From positions 1 to 26,696 of the forward strand of contig DFWT01000097.1 of assembly GCA_002381045.1 (NCBI GenBank): a stretch of 26,696 nt of DNA. Direction: 5' to 3'. Of the stretch, positions 15,791 through 23,001 are shown one piece after another. The position numbers and the translations under genes are program-made. Below the pieces are notes generated by a model. The model was not told the DNA's origin. It made no database searches and saw only the letters and a list, made by a program, of their open reading frames with translations. Each line of letters opens with the position of its first letter. Positions within the stretch are counted from its first letter, which is position 1. Source of the stretch: Rhodoferax sp. UBA4127. Its GTDB lineage: Bacteria > Pseudomonadota > Gammaproteobacteria > Burkholderiales > Burkholderiaceae_C.

Positions 15791-17531
15791 CCAGGCTCGC
15801 TTGCAGTTGTTGATAGCGCCATTGGGAGGCATACCAGTTGCCACTTGCAATCAGGCTGGCGTGGTCGCCCTGCTCGACGATGTGCCCGTCTTTCAGTACC
15901 AGAATATGCTCGGCATCCATCACGGCGCTCAGACGGTGGCTAACGATGACCGTGGTCTTGTTCCGACTGCTTTTGCGCAGTGTCAGCAGATGCTGCAGGA
16001 TGCTGGTTTCGGTCTGGGTATCCACGGCAGACAAGGCATCGTCCAAAAGCAAAAGCGAGGCATCCGCCAATAGCGCACGCGCAATGGCCACCCGCTGGCG
16101 CTGGCCGCCTGAGAGCGAAATGCCTTTCTCGCCGACCGGCGTGTCGTAGCCCTGGGGCATGCGTGCAATGTCACTGTCGATACAGGCCAAGCGGGCGGCA
16201 TTTTCAATTTCGGCACGGGTTGCGCCTGCTTTAGCCAGGCCGATGTTGTCTGCAATGGACGCAGAAAAGAGAAATGGCTCTTGGGGCACCCAACTAACCG
16301 CTTGATGCAGGGTGTCCAGGGTGTAGTCAGCCAGTGGATACGCGCCCCAATAGATGCGGCCCTTGTTGGCGGCATATTGACGCAAAATCAAACGCACCAA
16401 ACTCGATTTCCCGGCCCCGGTGGCACCCACCACACCCAAGGTATGACCGGGCAACAGGCTTATATTGATGCCCGACAAGGCCAGTGCCTGATGGCCCGGG
16501 TATGAAAAAGAGACCTCTTTGAACGAGAGTGCGCCCACGGGTGTCTGGGTCTGTGTGCCATGGTCTTCGATGGACAGTGGTGTTGCCAACGTGGGCTGCA
16601 AGCGCCCCCAGGCGGCACGCCCTCGCTCCATCAACGACAAGACCCATCCAGCGGCAAACATGGGCCAGATCAATTGCCCAAGGTACATGCTGAACGCTGT
16701 CAATGCGCCAATGGTCAATGCGCCTTGCCATACCAACACCCCACCTAGCCCCAAGGCAATGACGGTGGCACTCACCAGCGCAATTCCGACCGCGGGCTCA
16801 AACGCAGCCTCCCAACGCTGCGCCTCCAGGCTGGCACTTGCGGCGTTTTCGGCCAATTCCGAAAGGCGTGCGGCACTGCGCTCCTCCAGACCCAACGCAC
16901 GCAGGGTACGCACACCTGTCAGTGTCTCTTGCACATGGTCATTGAGTTTTCCAAAACACGCAAGAGAGTCTTTGGATGCTTGATGAATATGCGCTGAAAT
17001 GCGCGCAAACGCAAATGCCATAAAGGGAAACGGCAGCAGCGCCACCAAGGCCAAGCGCCAGTCAATCCCAAGCGTCATCATGGCCACCACCAGGATCAAG
17101 GTCAGCGTGCCGTCAAACCCGGCCAGCATGGCTTCGCCCGAGGCCATCTCTACTGCATCGATGTCGTTGGTGGCCAGGGCCATCAGGTCACCGGTGCCGC
17201 GCTGGTCAAAAAAATCCGGCCCTTGCCGACACAGGCGCGCATAGAGGCGTGTGCGCAACTCAGCCCCCAGCCGGTAACTGGCGGCAAAGAGTTGCAGTCG
17301 CCATGCCACTCGTAAAAAATAGATCAGCACACCCGCCAAAACCAGCCAGCCCAACTGACCCAACAGCATCGTTTTGTCCAGTTGCCCAGCCGCCAGACCG
17401 TCCACGATATGACCCACCTGACGAGGAATAAAAACGGTAAGCGCACTCACAGACGCCAACATCAGCGCCGCTAAGGAATACGGACGCCAGTTCTGGCGCA
17501 CGTAGCGTGCAATCAAGCCAGTCAGGGTCAT
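15780..17531 (-). CDS. mdlA: ABC exporter half-transporter, MdlA-like (degenerate catalytic site)
   Basis: A 583-residue fused membrane/ATPase subunit beginning MTLTGLIARYVRQNWRPYS. Membrane helices occupy about 15-300. Walker A is GATGAGKS at 369-376, the signature LSGGQRQR at 473-480, and Walker B reads LLLLDDALSAVD, with Asp498 where a catalytic Glu is usual. One subunit with Asp and the other with Glu is the pattern of asymmetric heterodimeric exporters, and E. coli MdlA has the same substitution. The frame extends upstream to 17948 but that part overlaps the opposing protease gene and lacks likeness to the family, so I use the ATG at 17531, although its ribosome binding site is weak. It heads the colinear block mdlA-mdlB-decarboxylase-LanC-like-aldehyde dehydrogenase. 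Confidence 0.88.
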   Translation of the reverse strand: MTLTGLIARYVRQNWRPYSLAALMLASVSALTVFIPRQVGHIVDGLAAGQLDKTMLLGQLGWLVLAGVLIYFLRVAWRLQLFAASYRLGAELRTRLYARLCRQGPDFFDQRGTGDLMALATNDIDAVEMASGEAMLAGFDGTLTLILVVAMMTLGIDWRLALVALLPFPFMAFAFARISAHIHQASKDSLACFGKLNDHVQETLTGVRTLRALGLEERSAARLSELAENAASASLEAQRWEAAFEPAVGIALVSATVIALGLGGVLVWQGALTIGALTAFSMYLGQLIWPMFAAGWVLSLMERGRAAWGRLQPTLATPLSIEDHGTQTQTPVGALSFKEVSFSYPGHQALALSGINISLLPGHTLGVVGATGAGKSSLVRLILRQYAANKGRIYWGAYPLADYTLDTLHQAVSWVPQEPFLFSASIADNIGLAKAGATRAEIENAARLACIDSDIARMPQGYDTPVGEKGISLSGGQRQRVAIARALLADASLLLLDDALSAVDTQTETSILQHLLTLRKSSRNKTTVIVSHRLSAVMDAEHILVLKDGHIVEQGDHASLIASGNWYASQWRYQQLQASLDAD

Positions 17532-17825
17532 GGGGAATACGCCGTCAAGGCGCAAAGAACATTGGGAAGAGTCGAATTCTAGGGTTGGAACCGTAACGAC
17601 GACTTGCACACGATCTGCCATCCAAAACAAGTCGCCAACAAAACGGATGACTGTTGACAAGCGGCAATCATGAATGGGCTGTACCTTGGCACGAGTGCTC
17701 GACAAACGACCTGCTGAATCACATTTGACAGGCAACGCACTCCTCTCCATACTCCCGACCTCACTCGCAGCAACCCCAGGGCATGGCCTGAGGATTGCAC
17801 CCAATCGATCCACATGGAGCACACT
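17532..17825. other. Divergent intergenic region between mdlA and the metzincin gene
   Basis: About 294 bases that must hold the promoters of both flanking units. A perfect TTGACA is found at 17654-17659 on the plus strand, but no good -10 hexamer follows at 16-18 bases, so I do not call a promoter. No small gene with a ribosome binding site is visible. Confidence 0.45.
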
Positions 17826-18662
17826 ATGGCCACAAAAATCAAAAAAACTGCCGCATCCAAAGAAGGTGCGCCCCTGCAATCGGTGCTCCGGCGCTCGCAT
17901 ATTTGCTTTGAGCGCATCATCCCTGACGAACTCGACTCCGAACAGCATGTGCGCAGGGCACTGCGCGGCGAAATGATGACCGCAATTTCAAGCGGCAAAG
18001 CGTTGAGTGCCAACGATGTGGCTCACGTGGCACGGATGGCTGTGGTCACTTCAAAGAAGTGGGGCTCAGGGTTCACTTTGCGCTGCCGTTTTCTGGATGG
18101 CAGCGCAAAGATGCAAAAGAAGGTTCGAACCCTCGCCAAAGGCTGGGAAAAGTTTGCCAACATCAAGCTGAAGTTTGTGACCAAGGGTCCGGAAGAAGTC
18201 CGCATTTCTTTTTACGCTGATGCAGGTTCCTGGTCAGCGGTAGGCCGTGACGCACTTAACGCGGCGTATTTCCCGGTTCACCAGCCGACCATGAACTTCG
18301 GCTGGGTGCGTGATGATTCCGATCCAGTGGAAGACAAAGCGGTGGTCCTGCATGAGTTTGGCCATGCGCTAGGCTGCATCCATGAACACCAAGCACCCAC
18401 CTTTGACCGCAAATGGAACAAGGCAGAAGTGATGAAGTACTTCCAGGGCCCACCGAACTTCTGGGATGCAGACGCGATTCAGTCCAACGTGCTGAGCAAG
18501 TATTCGCCCCGGGGCATCAAGGCGACCAAATTCGACCCGGAATCCATCATGTTGTATGCATTTGACGCCGAGCTGTTCTCGGATGGACGCGGCCCGACCA
18601 ACGAGAACGTGCGGTTGTCAGTGACTGACCAAACCATGATCAAAAAGATGTACCCAGCTTGA
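17826..18662 (+). CDS. Astacin-like metzincin zinc metalloprotease without signal peptide
   Basis: A 278-residue zinc protease. The metzincin site HEFGHALGCIHE is at residues 176-187, giving three His ligands and the catalytic Glu, and is followed by the Met-turn SIMLY near 240-244, whose Tyr could serve as the fifth zinc ligand as in astacins. Between them lie AVVLHEFGH context and a WDADAIQSNVLSKYS segment. The ATG at 17826 (MATKIKKTAASKEG) has GGAG six bases upstream and is preferred over the ATG at 17814. The N terminus is basic with no hydrophobic segment, so there is no Sec or Tat signal and no obvious prodomain. Either the protease is cytoplasmic or it leaves by a route not visible here; no type I secretion genes are nearby. 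It converges with the gene at 18679, 16 bases away. Confidence 0.85.
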   Translation: MATKIKKTAASKEGAPLQSVLRRSHICFERIIPDELDSEQHVRRALRGEMMTAISSGKALSANDVAHVARMAVVTSKKWGSGFTLRCRFLDGSAKMQKKVRTLAKGWEKFANIKLKFVTKGPEEVRISFYADAGSWSAVGRDALNAAYFPVHQPTMNFGWVRDDSDPVEDKAVVLHEFGHALGCIHEHQAPTFDRKWNKAEVMKYFQGPPNFWDADAIQSNVLSKYSPRGIKATKFDPESIMLYAFDAELFSDGRGPTNENVRLSVTDQTMIKKMYPA

Positions 18663-18678
18663 TGGCGCTGGGCCAAAT

Positions 18679-19362
18679 TTAGACTGTGGTTTTGGGCGCA
18701 GTCAACTTGTAGCCCAGCGCTGGGTCGTGCGCAAGAAAACCCGCTTCAACCAGCTTGCGCATGGATGCGCCAATTGAGCCTTTGGCCATGCCAATGGCAA
18801 TGGCCGCACTTGTCTGATTCACTGGCTCAAAGGTATTGGGGTTCAGTAGCTTGGACAAGTGTGCGAGCAGCACGGTCGCGTTGCCTGGCAAAGGTCCGCC
18901 CGATTTGACTTTGCGACGCACCTTGGGTGCCAGTTTGCGTGGCCGTTTGATCACGACATCGGTGGCTTCAACTTGCTCGACCACTTCAAGGGTGCCCATG
19001 TCTGCGCGGCTCGGCGCAGCCAGTGCACGGGGTTTGTTAGCCGGCAATACGGCGCTCTGCAGACTTGACGCGGCGGCGTAGATCTTTTGCATCTCGGCCT
19101 CGATTTGGCCTACGGCTTGTGACAGACGGCATACCGACTTCCATTCCTCAAACAAACTGTCATTGGCCAGATCGAACGGGTTTTCCAGCATGGCTGCGTG
19201 AACTTGTGCCGCGTATTCTTTCACCGCGCTTTTCAGTTGCGCATCAGCACCAAAAACGGCGGCACCGGCAGATTGAATGGCATGGAGGGTCTTGGAACTG
19301 AGTGGCATGGTATTCCTGTGATCGTATGCGTTTGCCGCATCACTGATTTCTTGTTTCGACAT
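18679..19362 (-). CDS. Unrecognised protein with helical N-terminus and probable C-terminal winged helix
   Basis: A protein of 227 residues that I cannot place in a named family. Residues about 15-110 look alpha-helical (SKTLHAIQSAGAAVFGAD, then a KEYAAQVHAAML helix and QIEAEMQKIYAAASSLQ). A basic linker KRPRKLAPKVRRKVKSGG follows. The last 65 residues, NATVLLAHLSKLLNPNTF, SAAIAIGMAKGSIGASMRKL, VEAGFLAHDPALGYKLT, fit a winged helix-turn-helix in which GSIGASMRKLVEAGFL is the recognition helix and wing entry, so DNA binding is a reasonable guess. The ATG at 19362 has GGAGG eight bases upstream. An ATG at 19308 with AGGA is an alternative; a TATACT on the minus strand at 19376-19381 would favour it if it is a -10 box. 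It converges with the protease gene. Confidence 0.6.
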   Translation of the reverse strand: MSKQEISDAANAYDHRNTMPLSSKTLHAIQSAGAAVFGADAQLKSAVKEYAAQVHAAMLENPFDLANDSLFEEWKSVCRLSQAVGQIEAEMQKIYAAASSLQSAVLPANKPRALAAPSRADMGTLEVVEQVEATDVVIKRPRKLAPKVRRKVKSGGPLPGNATVLLAHLSKLLNPNTFEPVNQTSAAIAIGMAKGSIGASMRKLVEAGFLAHDPALGYKLTAPKTTV

Positions 19363-19562
19363 GGGCAACACCTCCAGTATAAATTGTGGCGCAAGCCAAC
19401 GGCAAAGCGGGTGACGGATGCAAGCCTTGCAAGCCCGGACCAAGCCAGATGCAGCCCCGACCATTAGGGCTTAGACTTGAAGCCACGGGTCCCACGGGCA
19501 CAGGGGAAGCTCACCGGATGAATTTCGATTGGATTGTGCAGGCATGACATTTGAATAAATGT

Positions 19563-19612
19563 GCTTTTAGCCCTTATAAATACTGCATTGTTAGCTATTG
19601 ATGTTGTAGTAA
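19563..19612 (+). repeat. Dispersed intergenic hairpin repeat, copy D
   Basis: The element contains TTAGCCCTTATAAATA followed by CTGCATTGTTAGCTATTG and TTGTAGTA, aligned with copy E over its full length but with the terminal palindrome decayed. It ends nine bases before the start codon of the diguanylate cyclase gene. Confidence 0.7.
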
Positions 19613-19621
19613 TTTTTCAAA

Positions 19622-21208
19622 ATGACTGACAAAAAAACCTTCGAGGTGGCGCGCGAAACGCTCAAGCAGCTCACGGTACGCAAGCTGCCGCCCACTCCAC
19701 TGAATTACCAACGCATCTATTGCGAGTTGGCAGGCCTGCCGATCGAACCACCCTTTCCAGTCGACCGCTTGCGCGACATTGCAATGGCATTGCCCACCAA
19801 AACGCCGGGCCAACAAAAGCAGCGGGGCTTGCTCGAGTCTTCCATCAACCACTTGAATTGGGATGGGGTGAAGAACGCGCTGATGGCTTATGGTGGCTTC
19901 ACGCCCACCGGCAACACCAACTTCGCCCCTTTCCCCGACAGCGGCCCTGCGCCACTGGCGCGTGAACCCTTGCTACGCGAACCGCTGCTGGCTCCCAGCC
20001 CAGTCAGCGCACCGGCCTTGACCGCGGATTTTTTTGGTCAAATCGCCCGCCTTATTGAATACGCCATGCCCGCGCTTGGCCACGACGACGACCGATTTCA
20101 AGAACAAACGCATGCGTTGATCAAGGCACTGCGCAGCCCTGAATCCGATGCGGTCGCGGTCAAACAAATGATTGCCAACTACGGCCATCGGTTGTCGTTT
20201 GTGGCGGAAGACCAGGCCGAAATCAAACAGGTCTTGCTCAAGCTGCTGCACCTGATCATCGAGAACATTGGGCACCTCAGCAGCGAAGACAGCTGGCTCA
20301 AGGGCCAGGTGGAAGTGCTCATGACGGTGTGCGTGCCGCCCATCACTCTGCGCCGCCTGGACGAAGTTGAAGTCCGCCTGAAGGACGTGATCCACAAGCA
20401 GACCGAGGCCAAAGGCCAGATCGTGCAGGCCCAGGAAGAGATGCGCCAGATGCTGGCCGCGTTCATCGATCGTTTGGCATCCATGACGGAGTCCACCAGC
20501 AGTTTTCACACCCAGATGGAGAACAGCGCCAGATTGATCGAACAAGCCCGCAGCATCACCGACCTCGCCCCAGTGCTAAAAGAAATGGTGGGTGCCACCC
20601 GCAACATGGCGCAAGACACCCTGGCCGCGCGTGACACCTTGATGGGTATGCAGAAGAAGGCGGCAGCCACCGAAGCAGAAATTGTCAAGCTCCATCAAGA
20701 GTTGGACCGGGTCAGCGCCCAAGCTCGGCACGACCCGCTCACAGGTGCCCTGAACCGTCAGGGCCTGGAAGAAGCCGTGACACGTGAGGTGTCCAAGTTC
20801 AAACGCATGGACAGCCCCTTGTGTGTGGCCCTGCTCGACATTGACAATTTCAAACGCATCAATGACACCCATGGGCATGATGTCGGTGATGTCGCATTGG
20901 CGCATCTGGCCGAAGTCGCCCGCTCAGTGATGCGACCCCAGGACAGCCTGGCGCGCTACGGTGGCGAAGAATTTGTCATCTTGCTGCCCGACACCCCGTT
21001 GGACAAAGGCATTGAGGCAATGACCCGGCTGCAACGCGAACTCACCACCCGCATCTTTATGACTGGTAACGAGAAAGTGCTAATTACTTTCAGCGCAGGT
21101 GTGGCGCAATTGACTCCAGGTGAAACGGGCGCTAGTGCCATCAAACGCGCCGATCAGGGCATGTACCTGGCCAAGCGGGCCGGTAAAAATCGCGTGTTAG
21201 GTGCTTAA
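19622..21208 (+). CDS. Diguanylate cyclase (GGDEF) with uncharacterised N-terminal region
   Basis: A cytosolic enzyme of 528 residues making cyclic di-GMP from two GTP. The C-terminal GGDEF domain (about 365-528) has DPLTGALNRQGLEEA at 371-385, LDIDNFKRINDTHGHDVGD at 405-423 and an intact active site GGEEF at 447-451. The inhibitory I-site RPQD (438-441) is placed five residues before it, so product feedback is expected. The N-terminal 350 residues have no membrane helices; MTDKKTFEVARETLKQL at the start and a long helical, probably coiled-coil stretch (about 245-365) suggest a soluble sensory or dimerisation module I cannot name. The start ATG has no Shine-Dalgarno and sits just after repeat copy D. 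It is followed after 15 bases by the NnrU-family gene. Confidence 0.9.
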   Translation: MTDKKTFEVARETLKQLTVRKLPPTPLNYQRIYCELAGLPIEPPFPVDRLRDIAMALPTKTPGQQKQRGLLESSINHLNWDGVKNALMAYGGFTPTGNTNFAPFPDSGPAPLAREPLLREPLLAPSPVSAPALTADFFGQIARLIEYAMPALGHDDDRFQEQTHALIKALRSPESDAVAVKQMIANYGHRLSFVAEDQAEIKQVLLKLLHLIIENIGHLSSEDSWLKGQVEVLMTVCVPPITLRRLDEVEVRLKDVIHKQTEAKGQIVQAQEEMRQMLAAFIDRLASMTESTSSFHTQMENSARLIEQARSITDLAPVLKEMVGATRNMAQDTLAARDTLMGMQKKAAATEAEIVKLHQELDRVSAQARHDPLTGALNRQGLEEAVTREVSKFKRMDSPLCVALLDIDNFKRINDTHGHDVGDVALAHLAEVARSVMRPQDSLARYGGEEFVILLPDTPLDKGIEAMTRLQRELTTRIFMTGNEKVLITFSAGVAQLTPGETGASAIKRADQGMYLAKRAGKNRVLGA

Positions 21209-21223
21209 CTTCAGGAAGTTGAG

Positions 21224-21802
21224 ATGGTTTATTTGCTCGCGGGTTTGGTCATTTTTTTGGGTGTGCATTCGGTGCGGGTGTTTGCCGATGGCTGGCGCAG
21301 CCAGATGCGTGACAAGCTAGGGGTGCAAACCTACCGTGGCTTGTATTCCCTGCATTCGCTGGCTGGGTTTGTGCTGATCGTGTGGGGCTTTGGAATGGCG
21401 CGCCAAACACCGGTGCAGTTGTGGCTGCCACCCGTGGGCATGCGCCATCTGGCCGCCCTACTCACCCTCGTGGCCTTTGTCCTGCTGGCTTCGGCTTATG
21501 TGCCCGGCAACATGATCAAGGCCCGGGTCCATCACCCGATGGTCGCTGGCGTCAAGGTATGGGCGTTTGCGCATTTGCTGGCCAACGGCACCTTGGCGCA
21601 TGTGCTGTTATTTGGCAGCTTTTTGGTCTGGGCGGTGCTGCTGTTCATTGCATCGCGCAAGCGTGATCGACGCGACGCTGCGGTCTATGCGGTGGGTCAA
21701 CCGGTGGCAACCGGCATGGCGATTGCGATTGGTGTGGCCAGCTGGATCGCTTTTACCCTGTGGTTACACGGGTGGTTGATTGGTGTTCGGCCATTCGGCT
21801 AA
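21224..21802 (+). CDS. NnrU-family integral membrane protein
   Basis: A 192-residue membrane protein with about six hydrophobic helices. FLGVHSVRVFADGWRSQM near the N terminus, GVQTYRGLYSLHSLAGFVL, and HPMVAGVKVWAFAHLLANG are hallmark stretches of NnrU, first described in connection with nitrite/nitric oxide metabolism and related to isoprenoid-linked membrane enzymes such as NnrU-like Z-ISO of plants. Its exact reaction is not known. AGGAAGTTGAG precedes the ATG. The 15-base gap from the diguanylate cyclase gene indicates one transcript, but no denitrification genes are nearby, so a role in NO metabolism is not supported by context. It converges with the DUF2788 gene, 37 bases away. Confidence 0.88.
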   Translation: MVYLLAGLVIFLGVHSVRVFADGWRSQMRDKLGVQTYRGLYSLHSLAGFVLIVWGFGMARQTPVQLWLPPVGMRHLAALLTLVAFVLLASAYVPGNMIKARVHHPMVAGVKVWAFAHLLANGTLAHVLLFGSFLVWAVLLFIASRKRDRRDAAVYAVGQPVATGMAIAIGVASWIAFTLWLHGWLIGVRPFG

Positions 21803-21839
21803 TACCGCTCACAGGCATACGGTGGCGGCAACCGCCGGG

Positions 21840-22052
21840 TCACTTGATGTCCATCACCGACTGGATGATGAACTTGGCTACAAAGCCCACCATGCCAAAA
21901 GCCAGGCCCAGCATCATCACAAAAAAACCAAACTTGCCGGCTTTGGACTCCCAAGCCAGTTGACCAATGATGAACAGCATGTAGAGCATCAAGCCGCCCA
22001 CGCCAAAGGTCATACCAAAGGAGGTAATCTGTTCTTCGGTAAAGCCAAACAT
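21840..22052 (-). CDS. DUF2788 small membrane protein
   Basis: A 70-residue protein with two hydrophobic helices (about 10-30, GVGGLMLYMLFIIGQLAW, and 43-65, FFVMMLGLAFGMVGFVAKF) joined by a short basic segment ESKAGKFG. This is the complete length and layout of DUF2788 proteins, whose function is unknown. Its ATG shares one base with the stop of the upstream DUF2189 gene (TGATG), so the two are translated together. Confidence 0.85.
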   Translation of the reverse strand: MFGFTEEQITSFGMTFGVGGLMLYMLFIIGQLAWESKAGKFGFFVMMLGLAFGMVGFVAKFIIQSVMDIK

Positions 22053-22849
22053 CAGTTTGACTCCCGAACCGGCCAGCTCGACGCATCAAGCACATCACGG
22101 TAGGCATGCCAGCTGGCGTGACCCAGCAAGGGCATCACCAGCACCAAACCAATCAGCGCTGAGACAAAACCCAACAACGTCAGTACCAGCAGCAGTGCAC
22201 CCCATACCGCCATGGGCATGGGCTGAGAGGACACGACCTGGAAGCTGGTGGCGATGGCAGTACGCAATGTCACATCACGGTCCAACAACATGGGCACAGT
22301 AATCACCGTGCAGGCAAAAATGGGCGCGGCCAAAACGCCACCCAAAGTCAACCAGGATTCCAGCAAGAAGCTATCGCGGGCCAGCACCACAGTCTCCAGG
22401 AAATCGCGCATGCTGATGATCGGGTGCGGTGCCAAGTACAACAGCAGCGCTGCAGAGGCAATCACCCACAAGGTACTCACTGCCGCCAGCACCAAACCAA
22501 ACTTGACCAGCGCCCATTGCGCATCTGACCACGGTTGAATGCGGCCGTTTTGCCAATTGAGCCAGGTTTTGAGGAGTAGATTCAGGTCCGCCGGCTGCCC
22601 CAGTTCCAAGGCTCGACTCATGGCGTACAAGCCGGTGGCCAAAATCGGTGCCACCATCAAAAAGCCAGAAAAGGCACCGGCCAGAAACCAAAAGCTCTGG
22701 TCAGCCAGAGTCAATAAAAGCGCGCCAAACAAGGCTGCGGCTAGGCCATGCAACAGACCCAGACCAGGGCGGCGACGAAAATCTCGCCAGCCAGCAGCCA
22801 GCCAAGCCAGAGGCTGGGTCAAGGTGAGGGGACGAATGGGATCAGGCAT
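22052..22849 (-). CDS. DUF2189 integral membrane protein
   Basis: A 265-residue inner-membrane protein with about six hydrophobic segments. The N-terminal part, PLAWLAAGWRDFRRRPGLGLLHG, followed by a helix and GAFSGFLMVAPILATGLYAMSR, is the DUF2189 signature. The start is taken at the ATG 22849 (MPDPIRPLTLTQPLAW); the frame extends to 22933 but that stretch contains a perfect inverted repeat and an unlikely cysteine-rich sequence. The function of the family is not known. It overlaps the DUF2788 gene by one base and probably works with it at the membrane. Confidence 0.85.
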   Translation of the reverse strand: MPDPIRPLTLTQPLAWLAAGWRDFRRRPGLGLLHGLAAALFGALLLTLADQSFWFLAGAFSGFLMVAPILATGLYAMSRALELGQPADLNLLLKTWLNWQNGRIQPWSDAQWALVKFGLVLAAVSTLWVIASAALLLYLAPHPIISMRDFLETVVLARDSFLLESWLTLGGVLAAPIFACTVITVPMLLDRDVTLRTAIATSFQVVSSQPMPMAVWGALLLVLTLLGFVSALIGLVLVMPLLGHASWHAYRDVLDASSWPVRESN

Positions 22850-22877
22850 GGCAAACAATCGTAGGGGACACGGCAGA

Positions 22878-22910
22878 AGGCGGCCCCTGCCACAAAAACA
22901 CGGGCCGCCT
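22878..22910. repeat. Perfect nine-base inverted repeat downstream of the Spy-like gene
   Basis: AGGCGGCCC at 22878-22886 and GGGCCGCCT at 22902-22910 can form a GC-rich hairpin with a 15-base loop. It lies between the Spy-like gene stop and the DUF2189 start, both on the minus strand. There is no T run after it in either direction, so it is at best an atypical terminator or an mRNA-stabilising structure. Confidence 0.45.
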
Positions 22911-23001
22911 GAAAGCCTAGGATGTTGCCACAAGCCCCGCCGTCGATGGCCTAGGGCTTGCCCTGAACCCTTGTGCGCAGCGCGCGCGGGTCAACAAGCG
23001 C

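Noticed and set aside
11009..17531. Possible lanthipeptide biosynthetic cluster
   Set aside because: There is a LanC-like protein and an ABC exporter pair, but no LanB/LanM dehydratase, no C39-peptidase exporter and no Cys/Ser/Thr-rich precursor with leader. The LanC-like motifs are LANCL-type.
17654..17683. Promoter with perfect TTGACA before the metzincin gene
   Set aside because: No acceptable -10 hexamer is found at normal spacing, so the hexamer alone is not enough.
14033..18662. Type I secretion system for the metzincin
   Set aside because: The ABC genes are an MdlAB-type heterodimer. No membrane-fusion protein or outer-membrane TolC-like gene is present, and the protease has no glycine-rich RTX repeats.
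22850..22933. N-terminal extension of the DUF2189 protein to 22933
   Set aside because: The added residues are Cys/Gly/Arg-rich, unlike the family, and cover a perfect inverted repeat; the ATG at 22849 gives the usual family start.
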